Origin: Endomychus coccineus | Lineage: Eukaryota > Arthropoda > Insecta > Coleoptera > Endomychidae | Assembly (NCBI GenBank): GCA_958510875.1 | Contig: OY294068.1 | Location: 149,022,388 to 149,086,387 of the forward strand | Length of the DNA: 64,000 nt | Direction: 5' to 3' | Shown here: piece by piece, positions 23,066 to 33,852 of the stretch | How the letters are laid out: the number at the start of each line of letters is the position of its first letter | Position numbering within the stretch: position 1 is the first letter of the stretch | Notes under the pieces: model-generated | The model's input: the letters and a program-made list of their open reading frames with translations, nothing else | The model's database searches: none | What the model was told of the DNA's origin: nothing | Position numbers and translations under genes: made by a program

Positions 23066-24099
23066 CTTAGTTTCGGAGATCCCAATAATGAGAGTTGAAT
23101 TTCAAACACCCGGTATACTACGTACAGTGAAGGAAGTAAAAAGTGGTTGGTTTTCCATTTTCACCGTATATAAATATAGCATGCGTTTTTGGAAAAGATT
23201 GACACATTTGTTTAAAAACCACTTGATTATCAAGCCTGAGGTCATAAAATTTACAGAAACGTTAGAATCTGATTAGATTTTCTTGAACAATAACTATGAT
23301 CTTTCAAAATCTCATTTGTAAATAATTTGGTAGAGTATTGTTTATAGACAGGAAGTGGTTTAAGTACGTCGTTAATTCATTGACAATGTCGAGTATGATA
23401 CGCGGATAGAACATAATAAAATAATAGTGTGATATAATAATAATAATGAGAGAGAAGAGATCGCACATCGGTTATTACATAAAGAGATTCACTTTCATTA
23501 GACGAGGATCTGAGTAGCGTCTGACCTCTCGACACGTAGAGACACGGTAACATCGATCATGCAGCTTAGTGCGCGTTAAGAACGTCAGGACCGTATTGTC
23601 ATAATAGTACAGGATCCCTACTAAGATCTACCTTCAATCTTGATCGATTTGTTTTTCTAATGAAAGGTATTTTTCATCAAACACAATAAAATGTGTATAC
23701 AAACAAATCGCGGATGTGTTGTCTAATTATATCAAGTCAATAATTGAAAATAATGTAATTTATTATTTGTTATTTCTATACTTATTTATTTTCTCAAAGA
23801 ATTCAGTACCAACCGAGACTACAAAGCATAAAGAACAAGGAAAATTTATATTGTCAATCTTTTACTGCTCCCTATTAGCGGGCTGCAATGTATAAACAGG
23901 TAAGTTGGTATTATAAAAGTACTAATCTGTTTACTCATTGAAATATAAGAATAATTGTGCAAGTGAGCCATGGGGTACAGATAAGCCTTGATCATACCGG
24001 GATATCAATAATTATCTTGGTCAAAACTTGTGTCAAATTAATTGATTTGAAGTTTCTGAAAGTGAGAAATTTCGCAATTTTATACGAATGTTATAACAT
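23066..24099. other. Unassigned
   Basis: AT-rich DNA with a modestly GC-richer stretch near 23460-23600. No gene or repeat recognised. Confidence 0.35.
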
Positions 24100-24480
24100 T
24101 CAGAAGTCTCTAGCGCTTTAGACTCCGGGATTTTCACGTGGCCTATCGAAATTAGAAGGTTCGAATTGTATAAAAACACAATTGCATGAACGCCAGACGT
24201 CCTATGTAATTAGCTACGAACGTAATCATTTTGACATATGCCTCGAGGAGCTCGCTACGCGTCAGTTAGAGTTTATACTTTTTATCCCGATCTTGTTAAT
24301 TCGGGGCCGTTTTATGTCCCGTGCGGCCGGCGCCGGTTGTAATAAAGTGTTTTCGGCTATAGGCCGCTAGCTTTCAACCGCTTTTGGGTATATATTAGTA
24401 GCTAGAAAATTCCCTTTGGTTCGTCGCACGTTAGAGGCGCGTAGCTGAGACCTGAGAGCATCTGTTTCTATTTTAATTAA
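24100..24480. other. CpG-rich, TATA-containing island of unknown nature
   Basis: Base composition changes sharply from the AT-rich surroundings: CCTCGAGGAGCTCGC, TACGCGTCAG and GTGCGGCCGGCGCCGG. TATA-like motifs occur at about 24170 (TATAAAAAC) and 24393 (TATATATTA) and AATAAAG at about 24341. It could be a promoter or an LTR; no open frame or paired repeat supports either. Confidence 0.35.
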
Positions 24481-24709
24481 ATTTTTCTATTTAATCGACA
24501 TTTTTAGGCCCGAGACTATGCTATTTAGTTGGCCCCGTTCATAAACTAACGACATGGAGCGAAAACCGCATGCGAAAAGTCCTCGTAAAGACGTTCTATG
24601 TTCCGAAGATTTGCGCTCCTCACGTACAATAGCTGCATCTGATGTAGCTGCCGAGTGAAAGACAGTGCGCATGCTCTTTTTCCGTGAGGTGAATAATAAA
24701 ATATAATAC

Positions 24710-25066
24710 TTGTGTTCGCTAGAAAATGTACAAAACTTTCCAAGATTTCGTACCTACTATTTTTCAGAATCAACCTATCTATTTATCAAAAAAAGTTCCA
24801 ATCGAATAATTAATAAAGACGCGAACATCGCGATGAGATTACTTTCCAAACCTGGCACAAGGACCATGATATGTCAACTTAAAATGACTTTATTTCGAAA
24901 TTCAGATAGTTTTCTTCATAGAACTTCCCGAGAACAGTATTTATTTGAAAAAATTATTTTTAATAAAAATATAAATGACGTTCCAAAGATTGTTTCAGGT
25001 TTTAGTATCGACAGCAATTTGAAGATTTCGTTTTTCGCAGAAGATACAAATTTTCCATTCATATAA
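24710..25066 (+). other. 118-codon frame overlapping a decayed shared repeat
   Basis: The frame opens with CSLENVQNFPRFRTYYFSES. The first 60 residues lie over DNA related to 6698-6900 (minus strand), but the relation passes from one frame to another. The long frame is therefore probably accidental in its second half. Product unknown. Confidence 0.3.
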
Positions 25067-25504
25067 ATTAGGTTCGATAGGAAGAATCTCTTGACAGTTT
25101 CACAGATGATAATAGCACTGACTATAAATTAGAATCGGACAACATGTCCATCAACAAACCAAAATTTTTGGGAGATCAACTAAATCTTGGATTGTCCAAA
25201 CGTCATATTTACTCTAGCGTGTTTGTCCTATAGGCAGGTTCAATATTTTTCCAATTTTCTGTATACTTGCATTAGAGAGTCCGGAGTTTTAATTTAACAA
25301 ATTTCAACTATTTGAAAAGTATAAAAAGAATAACCGGTGATCTCAAAAGTCATACGAATTGAAAAGTCACAAATTATTAATTTATGTAATTTTGAATGTT
25401 ATTCAAAGCCGATTAACATTTGAAAACAACGCGGTTCGAGTAGTAGAGTAGGTCCGAGTTGGTCACCTTACACCTTCTACATCGTGACCTAAGCACTCTA
25501 GTAG

Positions 25505-25800
25505 GCTATGTGCCAATTAATAAACTATAAAAGAGTTCACACTGTGAATACACTATTACACTATAAAAATAAACAATCACCCTTATCCAGTAAAAATAAT
25601 GTCCAAGCACTGAGGATCTTTCAGCTACCAAATAGTCATCATCAGAGTAAACTAAATTGAAAATCAAAATGTGCCTGTTTAAATAATATTTGAAATTAAA
25701 AGTGAAAACAAGCGAATTACCCTCAGCTGGAGATAGATCTGAATTCATTTAATTGCCTTTTACCATCCCTCCGAAATTACCTAAATATTTGTCGTTCCAA
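25505..25800 (-). mobile_element. Short hammerhead-bearing repeat, copy 1
   Basis: About 260-300 bp related to 45110-45370, with shared blocks such as AATCACCCTTATCCA, CATCATCAGAGTAAACTAAA and TTACCCTCAG(C/T)TGGAGATA. No coding capacity. Minus-strand orientation is set by the ribozyme at 25606. It may be a PLE terminal-repeat fragment or a retrozyme-like unit. Confidence 0.65.
25606..25651 (-). ncRNA. Hammerhead ribozyme, type I (copy 1)
   Basis: On the minus strand: TACT, CTGATGA (25645-25639), a single T, stem II GACTA/TAGCT with one mismatch, GAAA, a two-base-pair stem III (A-T, G-C) closed by loop ATC, cleavage-site C at 25612, then AGTG pairing with TACT through a G-T wobble. All core bases of the hammerhead are present. 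Stem I is only four pairs. Confidence 0.65.
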
Positions 25801-26395
25801 GAGTTTTCTTCTTGTTTCCTCTAATTTTGCATTTTTTCTATCATTATCCCGAAAACTCTATATGGCAAGCATGTCGGGAATTAAATTAAAAATTTACTTC
25901 TGTGCAGTGAGTTATACAAACAAATGGGTATCATGCTTTTAAATAGCACAATTTATAATTTTTGAACGAGCCGCATATGGGAAAAGAACTAATTTCATCC
26001 CCCAAATGAATGTAAATTTAGAAATTACAGACCAGTTTTTTTCAATATATTCTTAGGAGAGATGAAAGCCGTTTTGTCAACAATGGTAAACCAAAAAACC
26101 CACACCACGTTAATGAAATTGAAAAACAAGGACACTTGTGGTGTGGGGTTATTTTTGGACATTTGGTTCCTTTCTTTTACGAAGGAGTCCTTGATAGCGA
26201 AAACTATTTGCATTTTCTTTTTCTTTTCTTTTTTTATACCTTGATTACACGAGAGGGAAACCTATAACATCGTGTGAGCCAGCGGTGGAAATTTGGGAGA
26301 GAAGATAAGCATTCGGATTTTTCTTGAAGATTTAGAGGTTGTAGCCATAGGGAAAGACCTCACTTCGCGGTTCTATAAAAAAAATGTCTGTTAGG

Positions 26396-26744
26396 AAGGT
26401 CTCGAGCGGGGCGCCAGGTGGCTCAGTGGTAGAAGCATCGTTCTTCTAATCACTGTGGTTGCCGGTCGCGGGTTCGAATCCAGGGACTGCGGATTTTTTC
26501 CGATGGCCCGAGAAAGTGGTGAGGCAAGATACAATGAGCCGTCAAGCCTAAGTGTTATCGAGACTGCCCTGGTTGCAGGATCGAGCATACCACACGAGGT
26601 GGAGTGTTTAGTGGGTATATCTGAGGTGATGAAATTCGGACTCAGGGACTTCCACACTACTTTATGGGATGTTACAGGTTCATAAGGTACCCATGAAGGG
26701 TTTCAACCACCTCCCAACAACAACAAAAAAACAAGGTCTCGAGC
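26396..26744 (+). mobile_element. tRNA-derived SINE with perfect 12-bp target duplication
   Basis: The element at 26408-26732 is 325 bp. Its head carries RNA polymerase III boxes: A box TGGCTCAGTGG (26419-26429) and B box GGTTCGAATCC (26471-26481). It ends in an A-rich CAACAACAACAAAAAAAC tail. The flanks AAGGTCTCGAGC (26396-26407 and 26733-26744) are identical, so the insertion is complete and fairly young. The head resembles a tRNA with CTTCTAATC in the anticodon arm (perhaps tRNA-Arg), but the acceptor stem cannot form. Such elements are mobilised by a partner LINE. Confidence 0.93.
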
Positions 26745-28139
26745 TGAACAATAAAGGAGTGACTACTTAGAGCTTGTCTAGTCCGCCTATCTGGAATCTC
26801 TCGTGGTGGAACAACAGACGAGATTTCTGATGAACCCCGACCATGGAAATATCTATAAAAAAAAGGGAAAGATCTCTCACCTTTCTACGATGTTCTAGAG
26901 AGGTCAACTTTTAGCAGCTTTGTTCACATTTTTTGAGGAATGAGTTTTACTTGATACATATTTGTAATATTCTTCTTTGTCCCTGGATATATTCTTTGTA
27001 ATTCAATATCCGTCGATGAACCAGGGAAGGCATTGTTTTAGGATAAATTGATAAGTAGAATTAAGTGGAACAACTTAGTATGAATAACAATTTTTGTATT
27101 AAATGATAAGTAATTTTGATGGAATTTTGAACATTTATCGAATCGGCTTCGACGATTGTGTAATGAGCACGCCACTGAATTATAGGACATACTTATCATT
27201 AAAAAATTAAAATTAGAAAAAAAAATATTTCCGACAAAATTTTCAACTATTTCAGTTTAAAAATTTGTTATAACATTAAAAATTTTTAATATACAGATTT
27301 GATATTTTTTCGCAATAATACAATAAATTCTACCTATTTTACGAATTTTTTGATATTTTTAGCTTGTCGTCGCGAAAAACTGTCACTGAATTATAGATGC
27401 ATCTCAGCAAATGCGCTGCTACGGTCCTGGTAATAGTAAGTAAAGGTGAAAGTAAACATTGTTGACATTGAAAATGCGAAACGTGGCCAAGAAGTTTTAT
27501 TAAACACACATAGAACAGACTAGCACACGCACGCCGTTATCAATTGGAGCGCCGCCCTCACTCAGATTCCATACGGGTGGGGGTAATATTGAAAGCATGG
27601 GTTTTATTAATTGAATTCGATCAGTCACCGACTCACTGAGACGGTGCGCTCAAATATTTGTGGCAAGTGTAGTTTGGGATGTGGTTGGGTTGACAATGTA
27701 ACATGTAACGATACATATGAAAATGATATTTTCTATACAGGTATGATTTATACAATTTTGAAAATATTTCGAATTTTAAAATTGCTGAAGCAAATAATTT
27801 AATTTTAGTGATAATAATTTGCCCTTTCCATTATTTTCAAAGTGAAAAACTATAATATTTGTCGAGTACATTTACAACCCGTTAGCATAAAATATAAAAA
27901 ACATTCAATTTTCGAACATTGAATTGTGACCATAAAATTTCAATAAAATCAAATATTATTGTATTGGTACGCGTAATTGAGCATTTTCTATGTGAAGAAA
28001 TATACCATACCAACCAAATTTGAAAATAGTTTGTTGTATATTTTTTTCACATAGAAAATGCTACTACTGAATACAAATTGAGGAGTTTTATATATATGTC
28101 GTTCTAGATGAAACTGAAATATAATATCCGGCTTATGAA
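26745..28139. other. Unassigned
   Basis: AT-rich DNA. A small inverted repeat (GAGCATTTTCTATGTGAA near 27980 and its complement near 28048) forms a hairpin; nothing else recognised. Confidence 0.35.
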
Positions 28140-28380
28140 AAATATATGGGATGGATTATCTTTTTGAATATTCCATCCCTTGTAAGGATTGTGGAAAAGT
28201 ATACATCGGCCAATTTTCCCAATACCTTGATAAAAGATTGAATGGGCATGAATATACAGAAAATTCATTTGCTGCCCTTAGTAAACATATAAAAGACACA
28301 TACCATTTAACTACAGCAATACAAAAACTTTGAATGTTGCAAGAAATAATGATAAACGTTTAATATTAGAGAGTTTTTAA
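28140..28380 (+). pseudogene. Penelope-like element, GIY-YIG endonuclease fragment
   Basis: The 60-codon frame at 28151-28333 reads YSIPCKDCGKVYIGQFSQYL, then DKRLNGHEYTENSFAALSKH. It is the start of the GIY-YIG nuclease (Y-S-I ... V-Y-I-G) of a PLE, of the same type as the 16.2-kb copy but diverged. The reverse transcriptase is missing upstream and the frame ends early. Confidence 0.8.
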
Positions 28381-28912
28381 ATTAGATGAAACAATTGTGT
28401 TAATAATAAAATTGATTCTAACCTTTCAAAACTTTATAATAATCTTATTCAAACTTAACCAAATTCAAATATTGAACTAACACTTTCTATCGCCCATTAA
28501 ATTCAACCTAAAAAGATAGTATTAACTGACATTGTTACATTTATGACAGTTTTGAAATAAAAATTAGCTTGATTAGTTATTAATAATAGAAATGAAATGT
28601 AAATCATAGAATAAGTAATTCATAGAATAATCATAGTTATATTTAGATTTGTAAATCATGGAATAGTATCTTCAAGTAAATCAATTTTGATAATTAGCCA
28701 TACATTACTCTTTCACACACAACCAATCCAATGTTTTCTGCAGTTTTAATTAGATTTAAAAAAATACAAGTCGGCTGCAGATGCATTTCATTAATCAAAG
28801 TCATCTATTCTTTTCTAAATTACATGGAAACACTCATTAACATTAATTTTTTGACAAAGATATAAATAAAATATCGAAACGTCAAAAAGAAAAAATCTTA
28901 TTTATTTCTATA

Positions 28913-31460
28913 CGACACGGTCTTTCAAACGAAAACGCTTCAATATTTTGCTGCGATATTTTGTACTATTATGTACACTCTTTGGTGGTATAATTTGGAA
29001 ATATTTTTTAAAATACAGGGGGTTTAAAAAAGTTACATATTAAAGTTATATTTTCTTAAATGGAATACCAGGTAGAATTTGGATTGTAGAGCTAAAATAA
29101 AGGTGAGTTGCTGTTACATGTCTTATACCTATCTGAAATAGTTTTTGAGATATTTAAAGATTCATAAAATTACAACATAAATTTAAAAAAATCATAAAAT
29201 ATAAGTGATTTATATTATCAATCAGAAGGGTAATGTCTGAAGTTATGAAGGAAAACTCTTATTGGTTAAATAAGTTATACAGAATGGTAAAAATTGAATT
29301 AAATTATAGTCAAAGTGAAAAGTGTTTAAACTCTCTTATTTTAAATGGAACAACACGAAATGATAAATTTTTTAAATGTCTATCGATGTACATTAAGGTA
29401 TCCTATACCTAACTCCAATACTTTCTCAGATTTTCGGGTTTATTATAATATCACACGTAAACTCTGTACGATGATATTATTATTATCAGCTGACTTTGAG
29501 AATACATAATAAATAATTCGGAAATAAAAATATTTACTAAAAAACTAACAAAACATAATATATTTATAAACACAAAGCAAGACATTAATGTGAAAAGGAA
29601 CAAAACACATTAAAGCATCTAAAATCAAATTAAATGTTCAAAATGGTGGCCATTTTTTTCAATACACAACTAAACCCGTTTTTGAAAAGATTCTTTCACA
29701 TTTTGAACAATCAAATTAAATGTTCAAAATGGTGGCCATTTTTTTCAATGCACAACTGAATCCGTTTTTGAAACGATTCTTTGACATCTTGAAGTGTTTG
29801 CGGCGTAATGCTTGCAAAAGCATCTCGGATTCTTTCCTTCATATTATTTGGTGTTGTAGGTGGAATATTGTATACAATGTTCTTTACGTGTCTCCACAGG
29901 AAGAAATCGATACACGTCAAGTCGGGAGACCTGGCGGGCCAACTTTGGTGTCCGTCTCTTCCAATCCACTTATTAGGGAACATTTGATTTAAATTATCCC
30001 GCACGTTTTGGCGATAATGTGCTGGAGCACAATCTAATTGAAGCCACATACGTTGTAATACATTCAGTAGAACATCTTGCAAAAGTTCGAGTGAAGTTGC
30101 TGCGAGAAGTCTATTGAACTGTATGGTCCTACCATACGACACCCTCCAAGAATTCCTCCCACACATTAACATACCACCTATGCTGGCGGTTAATTGTTCT
30201 TAAGAATGGTGATTTTCAGCACATTAGTAGTTGCAATTATGCCTGTTTACTAAGGCGTTGTTGTGGAACGTACATTCATCTGAGAACAAAACAAAATCAA
30301 AGAAATGTTCGTCTTTCCCAGCCTTATCTAGCGCCCCAAACAAAAATCTAGTCTTCGGGCAAAATCTATTTCCAAAAGCTCTTGATGCAACTGTACAACA
30401 CATGGGTGGAATTTATGTTCCTTTAAAATACGCTGACTGCTGGTCTTACTTATTCGTATGTAGATTTGCAATAACTGATCCAATTACTGTGAATTGATTT
30501 TCTTCCTTGCAAGTAACGTACTTTATACCCTTTATATTTTCATAAGTTACAAATCCAGTTCTTCGAAAAACTTGTAATAGTCTTTGAAAAACATCTTTGT
30601 TTGGACGGTTACGTGTAGGATATTTTTCTGTGTAAACTCTCGAGACTAATAAACAATTCTGATAACATTCAACTGGTACAACAAAAATCAAGTCACAATT
30701 CTTTCTGCTTTACTATAAATTTTCGTCTTAAACTTAACACTTTTTAACTTTATAAATGCTTTTAGAAAAGATTATGAATTGTTTTGAGATATTACAGATA
30801 AACAAAAGTAATCGCTATGACACTTATCGTCAGCCAAAGCCACCTTCCATAAAATTAAATTGTGTTAAATTGAAAATGTACCAAGTGTGATATCATAATC
30901 AAACCGAAAATCTGAGTTAGGTATAGAATACCCTAATACACATCGATAGACATTTAAAGAATCTATCATTTCGTGTTGTTAGATGTAGGGCGTTCCATTT
31001 AAAATAAGAGAGTTAAACACCTTTCAATTTGACTATAATTTAATTCAATTTTTTACCATTCTGTATAACTTATTTAACCAATAAGAGTTTTCCTTCATAA
31101 CTTCATACTTCAGTATTTTTCTTTATAACTCCAGACATTACTTTTGTGACGAGGCATAACACTTGATACGTCACATTAATCTCTTATATTATATAATTTT
31201 TTAAAATTTTTGTTGTAATTTTATAAATCTTTCAATATCTCAAGAACTATTTCAGATAGGTATAGGACGTGTAACAGCAACTCACCTTTAATTTAGCTCT
31301 TCAATCCAAATCCACCTCAAAAACAGGGTATTTATTCCATTTAAGAAAGTATACCTTGATATTTAACTTTTTTTTGAAACAGCTTATACAATAAAAAATA
31401 TTTTTAAGTCTACATAAGTGTACAAAATATTCAAGTGTTTTTGTTTAAGAGACCGTGTCG
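28913..31460 (-). mobile_element. DD41D mariner-type element with about 500-bp inverted arms
   Basis: The ends CGACACGGTCTTTCAAACG (28913) and the complement ending CGTGTCG (31460) are flanked by TA on both sides. The arms, about 28913-29430 and 30890-31460, are long imperfect inverted repeats. Within each arm there are mariner-like inner termini (ATACAGGGGGTTTAAA near 29007; GGGCGTTCCATTTAAAATA near 30987 and its complement near 29335). The body carries the transposase remnant. Length 2,548 bp. Confidence 0.8.
29711..30691 (-). pseudogene. DD41D mariner-type transposase, broken
   Basis: N-terminal frame 30691-30446 contains EKYPTRNRPNKDVFQRLL, the DNA-binding region. Next comes LFSDECTFHN...NRHNCNY (about 30270) with the first catalytic D. 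The frame at 30172-29711 has LQLDCAPAHY (second D) and WPARSPDLTCIDFFLW (third D), 41 residues apart by count, ending NGHHFEHLI. Stops and shifts occur at about 30446, 30410, 30225 and 30200. The enzyme is of the IS630-Tc1-mariner DDE/D type. The last 75 bp of the gene are duplicated just beyond its stop. Confidence 0.88.
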
Positions 31461-31462
31461 TA

Positions 31463-33852
31463 TAGATTGGACCAACCTCTATATTCATCTATTCAGATAT
31501 TTTTCATATTATACTCACTTTAATCACTTATATCTAGAATCAACAATAATATGAAACTCCTCAATATTTATTCCGCAGTACCGATTTTTCAAACCAACAA
31601 TAATAATTGACTTGGCCTTATATTCTCATCAACATTTAAATTGATTTGCAATCGCTAATAATAAGAGACTTGTAACGGTTTTTAATTGTCATACAAAAAT
31701 TCATCATTTGATTAGAAGCCTAATAGCAACTAGTATCATACTTCACCTTAGATCTCTGATGTTATGTACTTTATTGAATCATATGCCTGTTCAACCTATA
31801 ATACAGAAATATTAGAGAATCGAAATATAAAAATTGCTTGTTTTGTATTCATCCCAATTTTCGAATCGCCTCTGTTCCGTAACTCCGAAACAAAAAATAG
31901 CGTACCACCCGTTTTTTAATATTTTTAAAGTTTAATCGGAAAAACTGCAATACCGCATATATTATAGATTTTGTTTTAGAATTTCCCTCAGATTAATGAA
32001 TCGAAGGGTATCACTCAATTTCCCAATCATCAAACCGAACAGACCAATTCTTCTGATGGCGTTATATCGTATACTATTGAATTTGTATAATTGCTACCAA
32101 TTTCTAATCTTTCTAAAATGTTTAAATTAAGATCATATCAACAAATATAATATACTCTAGGGAATTTTTTTCGTGGATTGAATGAAAAATTCTAATTATT
32201 TATCCCAATTTTTGGATCGTTTTTTTCTGTAACTGTACCAAAAACAAAAGAGTGCCACGTTTTTTTATCGTTTCTTTTCTGTAACTGTATAAAAAACAAA
32301 ACAGAGTGCCACGTTTTTTTCAATATCATGCGTAGTTTATTTTCTAGAATTCCGGTGAGATTAATATATCGAAGGCTATTACTTAATTCCCTGTTCATTA
32401 ACTCGAACTGTCAAATTTTTCTGTTAGCATTATAGTTGACCACAGAATTTTTATAATTTCCACCAATAACAATACTTTTTCAAATATTTCAATTATGGCC
32501 ATTCGAACGCTTAAGCAAGAAAGATAATTGGAATTGTGCTGCTAGATATTTGTCTGTTTTCGCGAATAGAATATTTTTTATATCCTGTTCAAAAACAAAC
32601 ACCGTCCCAACCTTCATCAATTTGGTATTGCAGGTTCGTTTTGAGAAAGTGACCACATTTGAATTTTCTAATTTGGATCTTATCCCAAATTTTTGATCGT
32701 TTCTTTTCTGTAACTATATGAAAAATTGCCACGTTTTTTTCTATATCATGCGTAGTTTTTGTACTATAATTCCAGTGAGATTAATACATCGAAGGCTATT
32801 ACTTAATTCCCTGTTTATTAACTCGAATATGCAAATTTTTGTGATAACGTTATAGTACAGCATTTTTATGATTTCCACCAATAACGATAATTTTTCAAAT
32901 ATTTCAATTATGGCCATTCGAACGCTTAAGCAAGAAAGATAGTTGGAATTGTACTGCTAGATATTTGTCTGTTTTCGTGAATAGAATATTTTTTATATTC
33001 TGTTTAAGAACAAACACCGTCCAACCTTCATCAATTTGGTATTGCAGGTTTTTGCTTTTCTAATTTGGATCCTGTAGTACCGTAACAACCAAGATTTTAC
33101 AATCAATATATGTTGCCAATATAATGATTACTTGCTTTCAAGAAATTCTCATTTTCATTTCAAGAACAAACATTGAATTATTGAAAATTTCAACGTTTGA
33201 ATTGATCCAACTTGATTCTAGAATTGAATCTAAGTAGCTGAATTTATTATAAAAATCTTTTGGAGATACATTAAAAAAGACCATTAACTTATTCTCCAAA
33301 GAAAGTTTACTGAATATTTTATACTCTAAAGAAAGTTTACTGAATATTTTATTCCTTTTTAGACGTCATTCTTGTGTGTCGACAGAATTCTTGAAACCGT
33401 ATAAATGAGAGATTACATTGTCTAATTCCCATTTTATTTGTGGTCACATCGGAAGTATTAAAGCAATGAGCTTGTCTTTTTTTGTAATAACAGTTTACTT
33501 AAATCCTGTAGGACACGAATAAATTGTTAAAACAAGTTTTAATGAAAACAGGGCCCTGTCGGTCCGTGAAGAAACACATCGACTAATGATTTGAACCATT
33601 CTAAGAACGTTGTGCTGTAAGATTCGATTATTACACAACCGAATTGTAACTGTATAAAAACTACAGAACGCGGTAGTGTCATCACGAATGCGCGCTTTGG
33701 AAATACTTGAAAAGTCGGAACACTATTTCGATATCTTACATGGCATGTGCATGTGACCTTTGCGAAACTGGTAAATCCAGTTTTCTGATTTGCACCCCTA
33801 TCCGTTAGTTCTTCTAAATTACTTGGAATTATACGTGATGTTTAGACGGAAG
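31463..33852. repeat. AT-rich DNA with local tandem duplications
   Basis: A block of about 430 bp starting near 32204 (TTTTTGGATCGTTT...) recurs near 32687, each including CATTCGAACGCTTAAGCAAG and CATCAATTTGGTATTGCAGG. The first copy also contains a 50-bp internal duplication (GAGTGCCACGTTTTTTT twice, 32250-32320). A third, diverged copy may lie near 31850. A TATAAAAA motif at about 33650 and GC-richer DNA around 33660-33780 give no clear gene. Confidence 0.6.

Noticed and set aside
26408..26485. Functional tRNA gene
   Set aside because: A and B boxes are present but the acceptor stem does not pair, and the head is fused to a SINE body with target duplications.
26391..26657. 88-codon minus-strand frame
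   Set aside because: It lies wholly over the SINE and its flank; frames like this appear in every copy of such elements.
28870..28890. Possible hammerhead near GAAACGTC at 28875
   Set aside because: There is no CTGANGA core or pairing partner at the right distance upstream.
33640..33780. Promoter around TATAAAAA before the satellite
   Set aside because: No downstream open frame or other core-promoter support; a TATA motif alone is expected by chance in AT-rich DNA.
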